DNA of 38,897 nt, from contig JAMPAT010000009.1 in NCBI GenBank assembly GCA_023667095.1, positions 83,417 through 122,313 of the forward strand, given 5' to 3'. A program made the position numbers and the translations under genes. Source of the stretch: Bacteroidales bacterium. Lineage in GTDB: Bacteria; Bacteroidota; Bacteroidia; Bacteroidales; UBA932. Each line of letters opens with the position of its first letter. Within the stretch, counting starts at the first letter, position 1. Below the pieces are notes generated by a model, which saw only the letters and a program-made list of their open reading frames with translations, searched no databases and had not been told where the DNA came from. Shown here piece by piece: positions 7,543-15,142 of the stretch.

Positions 7543-7570
7543 CCGTTTAATTTTAAATGCAATTGTACTG

Positions 7571-7601
7571 CAAATATAGGCATATTTCATGAAAATGCAA
7601 A
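7571..7601 (-). promoter_or_regulatory. Bacteroidota promoter of tRNA-Leu
   Basis: On the minus strand TTTG (7601-7598), 19 nt, TATATTTG (7578-7571). This matches the Bacteroidota -33/-7 consensus exactly, with the start expected near 7565. Confidence 0.85.
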
Positions 7602-7699
7602 ATAATTATCAATTGTGCATTTTTGCGCTTCGATTGCACTGCGATTTGTACTTCGGTTTTGAATTTGCACAGTGTTGACTTTACAGTCGTTTCCTGCTG

Positions 7700-7726
7700 C
7701 ATGGGAAATACTGCTCCGACAGCAGT
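7700..7726 (-). terminator. Weak hairpin after prmA
   Basis: On the minus strand ACTGCT (7726-7721), a 5-nt loop and AGCAGT (7715-7710), followed by ATTTCCC. It lies directly after the prmA stop. The short T run makes it only a probable terminator. Confidence 0.4.
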
Positions 7727-7729
7727 GTG

Positions 7730-8587
7730 TCACAGCCTGATGAATTTTGCGCAGCACCAGTTGTCAAGCGAGTCACAGCCGGCCGCCTGGAATCCTGCCT
7801 CCTCAGCTGCCCTGGAAATCATCGGAAAGTCCTCCATATAGAATCCGCTCATGAACAGGATTCCTCCTTTGCGTACACAGCGTGAATATGTCGGAATGTC
7901 CTGAAGGAGAATGTTCCTGTTGATATTGGCCAGAAAAATGTCGTAGCTTCCTGCCTGCAGCAGAGATGCGTCACCGCAAAATGTCTCCACTTTTCCTGAT
8001 ACCCTGTTCTTTCTTGCATTCTCCATCGCAGAAAGGGCGGCAACTGCATCGATGTCAATTCCGTAGACATGCTGTGCCCCGAGCTTGGCCGCGAGGACTG
8101 CAAGTACGGCTGTTCCGCATCCCATGTCCATCACTGCCTTTCCTCTTATTTCCTGCTCATTGTCAAGAAGGGCCTTGCACATCATATAGGTAGTCTGGTG
8201 ATGCCCTGTCCCGAAAGCCATGTTCGGATTGATTGTGATGTTGAACCTTGTCCTTTTGAGCCCTTTATGGTATGGAGCCTTTATCGTGCATCGTCCATCC
8301 ACGATTATAGGTGTGAATCCGCTTTCCCATGCGGCATTCCAGTTCGCTGCCTTTATGAGTATGGCATTGAACTCATCCGCATCAAATCCATATTCCAGGC
8401 CTCTGAGCACAACTTTCAGGACCTGTGGCTCATACAGCTCCTTCTGGATGTAGCATTTGAGGTATGGCTTCTCCGTATCGAATGACTCAAAGGGCAGCTC
8501 TGCAAGTTCTGCCATAAGGATTTCCGCATTCTCCTCTGTGAATGGTTCTATCTTGACAGAGACCTCTATGTATTCCTGGCTATTCAT
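7730..8587 (-). CDS. prmA: Ribosomal protein L11 methyltransferase
   Basis: This 285-aa class I SAM-dependent methyltransferase trimethylates ribosomal protein uL11 in the cytoplasm. The glycine-rich SAM loop is at residues 153-160 (MDMGCGTA), preceded by the PrmA-typical FGTGHH at 125-130. A 'LANINRNIL' segment carries the catalytic-region Asn residues. ATG 8587 is chosen because it follows GGAGGG at a normal distance and its frame gives the family's usual length and N-terminal substrate-binding domain. The longer frame to 8716 reads antisense of the upstream gene's Glu-rich tail. It overlaps the end of the asmA-like gene by 8 nt and is coupled to it. Confidence 0.95.
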   Translation of the reverse strand: MNSQEYIEVSVKIEPFTEENAEILMAELAELPFESFDTEKPYLKCYIQKELYEPQVLKVVLRGLEYGFDADEFNAILIKAANWNAAWESGFTPIIVDGRCTIKAPYHKGLKRTRFNITINPNMAFGTGHHQTTYMMCKALLDNEQEIRGKAVMDMGCGTAVLAVLAAKLGAQHVYGIDIDAVAALSAMENARKNRVSGKVETFCGDASLLQAGSYDIFLANINRNILLQDIPTYSRCVRKGGILFMSGFYMEDFPMISRAAEEAGFQAAGCDSLDNWCCAKFIRL

Positions 8588-11500
8588 CTGTATTTCCCTC
8601 CTTTGCACCATCGCCCTCGCTTCCGCCGTCCTTGGCCTCACTGCCCTCGGCACTTTCCTGCTCAAGCTTCCTGTTCTCTTCTGCCGACAGTTCCTCGATC
8701 GGCGCCTCTGCTGCATTTTCGTAATTTATCTTTTCCTTAAGTTCCTTTATTGCCGCCTGGTTCTCGTTCTCCCTGATTGCCTGGTTTACGCCTTTGCTGA
8801 ATATATTCTTGATAGTCTTGTTGAGGTTCAGTCTTGTCTCGTCTATTACAGATGAGAATATAGGCACCTGTGCGCTCTTGTACCGAGCCTTTCCTATCTT
8901 GAACTTGAAATTGTCAAAGTCTCCCCAAAGGTTTACGCCGAAACGGACGAGAAGCGGTGACTTCAATATTGAGATATGGTATTTGAAGGTCTGGTCCATA
9001 TTCTGTATTCCGCTCATTGCCAATGTGTATCGGTCAATTGCCAGAACAAATGGGAATATCTCTATCCTGTTGTCCGCAATCATTCCCTCCACTGACATCT
9101 CATCTATATGGATGCTTTTGGTATCCTTGAATTTCAGAAGCTTAAGTATCTTGTACAGGGACTCTGTCTCTTTGAGCCCAAGATTTTTGCCGCCGACTCT
9201 CACAACACCATTGAGACTGGGCATGACTATATTCATGCATGTGTCAAGCTGGGCAGTTGCTGCAATCTGGCAGTTGAGCAGCCCCTGGAACGACTTCAGC
9301 ATAGGCATGATTGAGTCAATGGCAGGAAGCATTTCGATGACTTTCTCTGCTGTTATATTGCTGAGGCTCAGGTCGAACCCTGTCTTTATGTCATGCTTTG
9401 TCCTTGTTGAGTAGAATCCGTCCAGCTGCGCATCCCCTACATTTGTGGAGGCTATTGTGTTCTTTATCTGGATACATCTTTCCTTCATCGTCAGCTCTGT
9501 CCCTACCCAGTCCATCTGCAGCTTTGACCATGTCACATTCTTGGCTTCGAGTGAAATGTCTGCAATCAGGTTGGCCGGGACTACGAACATTGATGTCTCC
9601 GGTATGGCGTTTTCCAGTGTATCCGTGACAATCATGTCCTGGTATTTGTCATCGTCAATCTCATCATGGACAATTGATGAATCGTCTGCAATATACTGCG
9701 AGCCTTTGGCCAATGCGCTCAGCAGCTCGTTTGCATTAAGCCTTTCGGCAGCTACCTTAAGGTTCAGGCGGAGAGGTCCCCTGCCGGCAAGTGCCATACG
9801 CATTCCGGCGAGCTTGCCGGCAGATGAAATCTCGGACGTACCGCTCTTGACGGTAAGCCTGTTGATTGAGACTGCGTCATTTGTCACATGGCCGCTGAAA
9901 TTCCTGACACTTGTACGTATTGGGAAATATGGGGTGACTACAGCAAGGTTGCCGATGTTCATGTCTCCCGAGAAGTCCCATTCCCTGTAGTATTTCATTA
10001 TGGCCTCATCCAGCTTGAATTCGAAATCGCTTTTCCTGAAATCCTCTTCTGACAGCCAGTCAGGAGTCACTGCCGGGCCCCTCATTTTCCGGAGATGGCG
10101 AAAAAGCGAGTCCCTCGGGATGTCAGGATATACCTTTGCGACCGAATCTATGAATTTTTTCGCCATCTTGCGTCTCCTGACATCACCTCTTGTCGCGGAT
10201 GCCTTTATATTCAGGTTCCTGACAAAAGCCCTGTTGGATGCTGCCTTGAGGGCAATTGCCCTGTTGTCGCTGGTAAGTGTCATGACTGGTATTGCCTTGT
10301 CTTCCCTTGAAGGGGAAATCTTGAATACGTTGTCTGAATTTGTGAGGAATATCCTGTTGGAGTCCATATCCGTCAGAATGAGCCTGCCTATTTCCAGCCT
10401 GCCCCCGAAGGGATAATATGGCGATGCATCCTTGCTGTCAAGTATCGCTGCATCATTCTGGGCTTTCAGTGAAAGCTTTTTACCATTGAGTTTCAAACTG
10501 TTCTTGTAGTTGATGCCTGTACTGTCAAGCTTGGCCACGACTGCTATCATCCTTGTACCCTTGGCTATGCTTGTGTCATGTTTGTTCCCGACTGTTGCAA
10601 GAGTCACGTCAAGGCTGTCTATGTGTATGCCTATGCTGTCTTTTTCAGAACCGATCCTAAGCCTGTCGCTCCTGATGAATCCGGCCATATTCGCATTTGC
10701 AAACCTGTATGGGCTGAGCTGTGATTTCCTTATCTTGCCTTTTACCTCAGCAGAAAGCACTCCACTGGCATTGTATCCGCTTTGTTCCATTATGAATTTC
10801 CTCAGGCGGTCAAGTGATATTGACAGCTTGCCGTCAACGTCAAAGCCCGGGTCTTCCCCGAGAATGTCTTCTGCATTTCCCTTCAGGAATATCCCCAATG
10901 CCTTGCCGTCAAGGTGGAAATCTTCTATCCCGATGTAAAGCTTCTCTTCTCCTCCGCCTTTTGCCCAGATGTCCGCGCCGATCCGGCTGTCCAGCCCTAT
11001 GCCTTTGTGGGTAAGTTCAGCCTCAGGGATGTTGAACGTGATGTCGATATGTGGGATTTTGCTTCCGTCAAGGCTGTAGAATCCGTTTATATCCGCGCCC
11101 ATAGATATTATGGCATCCGTATTGAGGTCCTTTGCACCATCCCATATGTTTTTCCCGCAGTATTTAAGCACTTCGCTTACCTTGCAGTCATCAATTGAGG
11201 CCTTTGCCTGTATCTGGAGGCTGTCCGTAAGGTATCTGATGTCCGCATCTGCCTTGAAAGGGATACCGGCAACCTTTGCATTGAACTTCCTGATAGTTAC
11301 AGCAGGTACGCTGTCCTTGGGGAATTCCAGTCCGGTGCTTATGTCAATAGGGACGAACATCCTGCCTATGGCAGGCATTGACACACCGGTCTTTGCATGC
11401 AGCTCCATGTCATAATGGCTCCTGTGCCTGCTGATTCCAAGATTTTCAACCTTGACAGCTGCGAATATCGAGTCCTGCTTGCTGCAATATACGAGAAGCG

Positions 11501-12080
11501 GGCTATTGTCCATGATGACCTTGCCGAGCATGATTGACGGCAGGCCGTCTGATTCTGCTACCTCCAATGTGTCTTCCTGTATCTCTTCGGAGGCTGTCCT
11601 GAATATGTTCCAGTTGGCCGTGGAATCATTGTAGCTCTTGGCAAACACCCGTGGCTTGCTAAGGTGTATATAAGGAATGCGTATGCTTCCTGCAATAAAT
11701 GATGCTGCATTTACAGCAACGGAGAATTTCTCGAATGAAGCCAGGGTGTCCACATCAGTTCCGCATCCGCGTCTGAGCATCCTGCTGTCCGGGCCTATGC
11801 TGTCATACTGTGCAAATCTTTCGGACGGGTATGTCAGTGAGACGCTGTCAAGAGTCACACCTATATTAGGGAAATGCCTGAATACTGAGACTGAGGCGCG
11901 TCCGAACCGGAGTTCACCGTCAATGTAGTCTTCCGCTGCACTGTTAAGCATCCTTGTCAGAACTGAGGGGGAGAGTGCCACCTGTATTATAATAAGTATG
12001 ACAGCCCATATTGAGGCTATCCATATAAATGCCTTAAGGAGGCGTCTCCTTGTCTTTCCCTGAGAAAGTTTCCGGTCCAT
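8580..12080 (-). CDS. AsmA-family envelope protein
   Basis: This protein of about 1166 aa has an inner-membrane anchor at residues about 14-36 (LLKAFIWIASIWAVILIII) and then a very long repetitive beta-rich periplasmic region. That is the layout of AsmA/TamB-like proteins, which are thought to move phospholipids between membranes or act in outer-membrane assembly. The extreme C-terminus is a Glu/Gly-rich acidic tail. ATG 12080 is preferred over the TTG two codons upstream. The gene has its own promoter and overlaps prmA by 8 nt, so the two form an operon. Family membership is clear from architecture; the exact substrate cannot be read. Confidence 0.85.
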   Translation of the reverse strand: MDRKLSQGKTRRRLLKAFIWIASIWAVILIIIQVALSPSVLTRMLNSAAEDYIDGELRFGRASVSVFRHFPNIGVTLDSVSLTYPSERFAQYDSIGPDSRMLRRGCGTDVDTLASFEKFSVAVNAASFIAGSIRIPYIHLSKPRVFAKSYNDSTANWNIFRTASEEIQEDTLEVAESDGLPSIMLGKVIMDNSPLLVYCSKQDSIFAAVKVENLGISRHRSHYDMELHAKTGVSMPAIGRMFVPIDISTGLEFPKDSVPAVTIRKFNAKVAGIPFKADADIRYLTDSLQIQAKASIDDCKVSEVLKYCGKNIWDGAKDLNTDAIISMGADINGFYSLDGSKIPHIDITFNIPEAELTHKGIGLDSRIGADIWAKGGGEEKLYIGIEDFHLDGKALGIFLKGNAEDILGEDPGFDVDGKLSISLDRLRKFIMEQSGYNASGVLSAEVKGKIRKSQLSPYRFANANMAGFIRSDRLRIGSEKDSIGIHIDSLDVTLATVGNKHDTSIAKGTRMIAVVAKLDSTGINYKNSLKLNGKKLSLKAQNDAAILDSKDASPYYPFGGRLEIGRLILTDMDSNRIFLTNSDNVFKISPSREDKAIPVMTLTSDNRAIALKAASNRAFVRNLNIKASATRGDVRRRKMAKKFIDSVAKVYPDIPRDSLFRHLRKMRGPAVTPDWLSEEDFRKSDFEFKLDEAIMKYYREWDFSGDMNIGNLAVVTPYFPIRTSVRNFSGHVTNDAVSINRLTVKSGTSEISSAGKLAGMRMALAGRGPLRLNLKVAAERLNANELLSALAKGSQYIADDSSIVHDEIDDDKYQDMIVTDTLENAIPETSMFVVPANLIADISLEAKNVTWSKLQMDWVGTELTMKERCIQIKNTIASTNVGDAQLDGFYSTRTKHDIKTGFDLSLSNITAEKVIEMLPAIDSIMPMLKSFQGLLNCQIAATAQLDTCMNIVMPSLNGVVRVGGKNLGLKETESLYKILKLLKFKDTKSIHIDEMSVEGMIADNRIEIFPFVLAIDRYTLAMSGIQNMDQTFKYHISILKSPLLVRFGVNLWGDFDNFKFKIGKARYKSAQVPIFSSVIDETRLNLNKTIKNIFSKGVNQAIRENENQAAIKELKEKINYENAAEAPIEELSAEENRKLEQESAEGSEAKDGGSEGDGAKEGNTDE

Positions 12081-12103
12081 CTGCAATATGGTTTAAAATC
12101 CCA

Positions 12104-12136
12104 CAAAGATATAAAAAGAATGCCTGTATATACAAA
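12104..12136 (-). promoter_or_regulatory. Promoter of the asmA-like/prmA operon
   Basis: On the minus strand TTTG (12136-12133), 21 nt, TATCTTTG (12111-12104), about 24 nt before the ATG. The -33 element lies in the T run of the rpsU terminator. Confidence 0.75.
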
Positions 12137-12166
12137 AAAAGACGCAACCTCCTAAGGGTCACGTCT
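12133..12166 (-). terminator. Terminator of rpsU
   Basis: On the minus strand AGACG(T)GACC pairs with GGTT(G)CGTCT (12166 to 12140) and is followed by seven T. The loop and 3' arm contain TTAGGAGGTT, an SD-like sequence. Confidence 0.8.
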
Positions 12167-12192
12167 GTATTGTGCGTATTGATAAAAATCAA

Positions 12193-12387
12193 TTACTGCT
12201 CGTCCTGGAGCTGGAGATGCTGAACATAGATTGCCTTCTTGATCTCATCTCTTCTCTTGACTGACGGCTTTACAAACTGCTTGCGTGCACGAAGCTCACG
12301 GATAGCACCAGTCTTCTCGAATTTCCTCTTGAATTTCTTGAGAGCCTTCTCAATGTTCTCGCCTTCCTTTATAGGAACAATAATCAT
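12193..12387 (-). CDS. rpsU: 30S ribosomal protein bS21
   Basis: This 64-aa basic protein begins MIIVPIKEGENIEKALKKFK and carries the S21 signature 'KRKFEKTGAIRELRARKQF'. It is part of the 30S platform near the 3' end of 16S rRNA. The start is preceded 6 nt upstream by AAGGAGGTGAT, an 11-nt complement to the 16S anti-SD, which is exceptional in a Bacteroidota genome. It is transcribed alone from a consensus promoter and ends at a strong terminator. In Bacteroidota, bS21 helps hide the anti-SD, so a strong SD on its own mRNA fits autoregulation. Confidence 0.97.
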   Translation of the reverse strand: MIIVPIKEGENIEKALKKFKRKFEKTGAIRELRARKQFVKPSVKRRDEIKKAIYVQHLQLQDEQ

Positions 12388-12393
12388 AGCTTT

Positions 12394-12404
12394 ATCACCT
12401 CCTT
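12394..12404 (-). promoter_or_regulatory. Unusually strong Shine-Dalgarno of rpsU
   Basis: AAGGAGGTGAT on the minus strand (12404-12394) ends 6 nt before the ATG. It matches the full anti-SD complement. Most genes in this window have no SD or a short one. Confidence 0.9.
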
Positions 12405-12419
12405 TTTATTTTGCGGCTG

Positions 12420-12449
12420 CAAAGGTAGTCAATTTATCCGTTATACAAA
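12420..12449 (-). promoter_or_regulatory. Promoter of rpsU
   Basis: On the minus strand TTTG (12449-12446), 18 nt, TACCTTTG (12427-12420). It lies just after the cobB stop codon. Confidence 0.8.
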
Positions 12450-12455
12450 ATTTTT

Positions 12456-13172
12456 TTATAACATCCGCTCCGACAATATCTTTCTGAATGTCTCCATACC
12501 CGCTGTAGCCGGCTCCTTGATGTGTGTAAGAAGGGGATCATGCACCGGTACATCCTTTGGGTCTATAATAAATATAGGTGTGTCGGCTTTTGCATATCTG
12601 TAAAGTCCCGCAGCAGGATATACCTGCAGTGAAGTCCCTACGATAAGGATAATGTCGGCAGCCTCCACTATGTTGATTGCAGCCTCTATTTTCGGGACCG
12701 CCTCCCCGAACCATACTATATGGGGACGCAGCTGTGCCCCGTTGGGTGCGAGGTCGCCAGGATGTATCTCTCCGTATCCTATGTCAAATACAGAATGCTC
12801 CGAGAACCCGTCATATTCATTGCAGCAGTTGACAGGGCGTACCTTTGTCAGCTCTCCATGGAGGTGCAGCACCTTTGTGCTGCCTGCGCGCTCGTGGAGG
12901 TTGTCAACATTCTGTGTGACAACACTGACTGAATAATCCTTTTCGAGTTCAGCTATGGCCGTGTGTGCATTGTTCGGTTTCACTGTACCCAGCTGTCTCC
13001 TGCGTGCGTTGTAGAAATCAAGTACAAGCCCCGGATTCCTGTTCCATCCGTCAATCGATGCGACATCCTCGACATTGTATTGCTCCCAAAGCCCGTTGCT
13101 GTCCCTGAATGTGCTGATTCCGCTCTCTGCGCTGACACCGGCTCCTGTCAGCACTGCCATTTTCCTTTTCAT
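12456..13172 (-). CDS. cobB: Sirtuin-type NAD-dependent protein deacylase
   Basis: This 238-aa cytoplasmic Sir2 enzyme removes acyl groups from lysines using NAD+. The NAD site is GAGVSAESG (residues 10-18) and the active-site region is QNVD (87-90). The catalytic His is His105 in HGE, and the 'RPHIVWFGE' motif follows. Of the usual four zinc cysteines only Cys116-Cys117 are seen, and the second CxxC pair is missing. A clear SD (AAAGGAG) sits inside the last codons of the ATPase gene, 2 nt upstream. The two genes form one operon with a joint promoter. Confidence 0.92.
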   Translation of the reverse strand: MKRKMAVLTGAGVSAESGISTFRDSNGLWEQYNVEDVASIDGWNRNPGLVLDFYNARRRQLGTVKPNNAHTAIAELEKDYSVSVVTQNVDNLHERAGSTKVLHLHGELTKVRPVNCCNEYDGFSEHSVFDIGYGEIHPGDLAPNGAQLRPHIVWFGEAVPKIEAAINIVEAADIILIVGTSLQVYPAAGLYRYAKADTPIFIIDPKDVPVHDPLLTHIKEPATAGMETFRKILSERML

Positions 13173-13174
13173 TG

Positions 13175-14329
13175 CTATATGCTCCTTTCAAAATAAAATC
13201 TGCTTACCCAGTATTCGAACAGCGGGTCAAGTATCACCGGCTCCTGCCTTTCATCGAAAGTTATTATCTCCTTTTTCATAAGGGCTTCCTTGACCCTCTT
13301 GACATTGGCTGAGGAATTGAGTGAATACCTGTTTATTATCTCGGTCGCGCTGAATTTCACAACTCCGTCCAGGACTGCCTGCAGGAGGCTTACCTGATAT
13401 CCGGTAAGGCTATACATTATGGACTCGAACCTTGGCCTGTGTATGCTCAGCAGGATGTTCAGTGCCTCCAGCATAATCCCCTCGTTGATATATCCGAGCG
13501 ACAGCGAATTGCATATTGAACAGAAATGGTTGATGTACCAGATGTTGTTGCGGAACAGCCTGCAGGCCCCGAGTGCCTGCTCTTTCTCAAAGACTTTACC
13601 GCCAGAGAGGAACCCTTTCCTGATATGCTCTATTATTTCCCTCTCGTCAATCTGGCCGACAGGCAGATGCTCCACCTGCCTGTAGAAGAACCTCCTGTCC
13701 TCGAATATGTATTTCATCGCATTGACCTTCGAGCCGGAAAGGATGAATGTACACCCGGGAACATTATCCGGCATCTTTTCTGAGAATATCTGCTCCATTA
13801 CCTTGAACAGGGTCTCATACTCCTTGTCTTCCAGGATATTCTGGAACTCCTCAAGTATGGCTATGAATTCTTCACCACGGTCTGCCGCAATCTTTCCCGG
13901 GAGTCTCATCATGGCTTCCATGTCGGCCCTGTCAGGATTGCATGGGAGCGATATGACTTCATCGTTTGCTGAGAATGCATCCTGGTCAAATGTGAAATGC
14001 GTCCCTGCAAGATACTTTCCTGCCACTTCTGCATATTCGGCCGGGGAGGAGAACGAAGAACGCACTATTGCCGAACCGAACCTGACAAGGAACTTGCCGA
14101 TGCTCCTTATGTTGAACATGTCCAGGCTTGCAGCGCAGAAACGCCTGCCGCTGCTCCTCATGCTGAACAGGGCCTGCTGCACAACTGACTGCTTTCCGCT
14201 TTTGGACGGTTCGTATATGACAATGTTCTCCCTCTTGTCAAGAAGGTTTGACAAGGCATTGCATTCGTTTTTCCTTCCTATGAAGTTTTTGCCCGTAACA
14301 GGACGGTCATAAATGAAAGCCGGTTCCAT
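13175..14329 (-). CDS. AAA-type ATPase with degenerate P-loop
   Basis: This 384-aa protein has an N-terminal nucleotide-binding domain after 'IGRKNECNALSNLL', which is typical of Bacteroidales STAND/AAA ATPases. The P-loop reads YEPSKSGKQS (residues 39-48), with Gln where Ser or Thr binds magnesium. A Walker B-like 'FIAILEEFQ' follows. The C-terminal part is helical, with a winged-helix-like end (residues about 300-384) that suggests DNA or partner binding. ATG 14329 is chosen because a perfect promoter lies between it and the longer frame's ATG at 14392. It is cotranscribed with cobB. Function unknown. Confidence 0.8.
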   Translation of the reverse strand: MEPAFIYDRPVTGKNFIGRKNECNALSNLLDKRENIVIYEPSKSGKQSVVQQALFSMRSSGRRFCAASLDMFNIRSIGKFLVRFGSAIVRSSFSSPAEYAEVAGKYLAGTHFTFDQDAFSANDEVISLPCNPDRADMEAMMRLPGKIAADRGEEFIAILEEFQNILEDKEYETLFKVMEQIFSEKMPDNVPGCTFILSGSKVNAMKYIFEDRRFFYRQVEHLPVGQIDEREIIEHIRKGFLSGGKVFEKEQALGACRLFRNNIWYINHFCSICNSLSLGYINEGIMLEALNILLSIHRPRFESIMYSLTGYQVSLLQAVLDGVVKFSATEIINRYSLNSSANVKRVKEALMKKEIITFDERQEPVILDPLFEYWVSRFYFERSI

Positions 14330-14331
14330 TC

Positions 14332-14343
14332 CCAAAATTTTGG
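14332..14343. promoter_or_regulatory. 12-bp palindrome at the ATPase-cobB transcript start
   Basis: CCAAAATTTTGG, a perfect palindrome, lies between the -7 element and the start codon. Its position suits an operator. No regulator can be named. Confidence 0.35.
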
Positions 14344-14346
14344 ACA

Positions 14347-14377
14347 CAAAAATAATAAAGTCTCTTTGCCTGGCAAA
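14347..14377 (-). promoter_or_regulatory. Promoter of the ATPase-cobB operon
   Basis: On the minus strand TTTG (14377-14374), 19 nt, TATTTTTG (14354-14347). It sits 18 nt before ATG 14329 and so decides the start. Confidence 0.85.
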
Positions 14378-14405
14378 AATAATGCAGGCCAATCATACGG
14401 ATGTC

Positions 14406-14864
14406 CTATACTGAACTGTATCTTTTCCTGGTCTGGCGTGCGATTATCTGTATGTCAATGTCCTCTATCCTGTAGCCGCGGAATTTCCTGCGTCCCAGGT
14501 GCGACTCTATCATTTCCATAAGCTCGTCATCTACCAGGTCCTTGTACCTGTGGTTCTCGCAGTCATATATATGTATGTGCCTGAATGTGTTGACATCGAA
14601 GTACATCTTGTTGTTGGAACTCAGCCTGTGGCGGTATATTCCGAGCAGGGCGAGGTTTGTAAGTATATTATATACGGAAGCCACAGTGACCTTGGTGTCG
14701 CTGTGGGCCTTGATTTCATCGGTCACCATGTCTGCCGAGGCGTGTCCGAGCTTCATCATTGCCTCATGTACGGCTATGCGTTGCGGTGTCGCCTTCATCG
14801 AATGCCTTTTCAGGGCAGCCTTGAACTGCTCAATCCCGTTACATCTGTTGTTCTGTGTCTGCAT
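14406..14864 (-). CDS. Fur-family transcription regulator
   Basis: This 152-aa protein has an N-terminal winged helix (MKATPQRIAVHEAM ... VTVASVYNILTNLALLGI) of the Fur/PerR type. The metal-binding region reads FRHIHIYDCENHRY, with His residues for regulatory metal but without the CxxC pairs that hold structural zinc in classic Fur or PerR. ATG 14864 is preferred over the TTG at 14873. It is transcribed from its own promoter and is divergent from the SDR gene. A 13-bp palindrome upstream of the -33 could be its own operator. The metal and the targets cannot be read from sequence. Confidence 0.88.
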   Translation of the reverse strand: MQTQNNRCNGIEQFKAALKRHSMKATPQRIAVHEAMMKLGHASADMVTDEIKAHSDTKVTVASVYNILTNLALLGIYRHRLSSNNKMYFDVNTFRHIHIYDCENHRYKDLVDDELMEMIESHLGRRKFRGYRIEDIDIQIIARQTRKRYSSV

Positions 14865-14883
14865 CAGTATCAATATATCCTTG

Positions 14884-14915
14884 CAAATTTATGAATAAAT
14901 GTCTCTTGCTCCAAA
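14884..14915 (-). promoter_or_regulatory. Promoter of the Fur-family gene
   Basis: On the minus strand TTTG (14915-14912), 20 nt, TAAATTTG (14891-14884), 19 nt before the ATG. Confidence 0.8.
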
Positions 14916-14924
14916 TAAATAGAA

Positions 14925-14937
14925 TTGAATAATTCAA
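14925..14937. promoter_or_regulatory. Fur-box-like palindrome
   Basis: TTGAATAATTCAA is a perfect 6-1-6 inverted repeat, 9 bp upstream of the -33 of the Fur-family gene. Known Fur and PerR boxes are 7-1-7 repeats of similar A/T-rich design. A regulator site is an inference. Confidence 0.4.
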
Positions 14938-15111
14938 AATTGGAGTGTGCGGCCTTGCCAGGGGCTGTATACTGTCACGTGATTGCATGAGGACTGTACC
15001 GGAACAGGGGAATGGCTGTTTGGGGCAGCCATAACAGGAAAGAGATGGCTGCATGGCCTGGCTCCAGTAAAAATTTAAGGCAGTTTCTCAATATAAATCA
15101 AAACAGTTTCC

Positions 15112-15119
15112 TAATTTTG
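15112..15119 (+). promoter_or_regulatory. -7 element of the SDR gene
   Basis: TAATTTTG matches TAnnTTTG; no good TTTG lies 19-21 nt upstream. The gap from 14938 to here also holds a 7-bp hairpin (15012-15032) of unknown role. Confidence 0.5.
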
Positions 15120-15142
15120 CGGTCCGTAAAACATTGTGGAAG

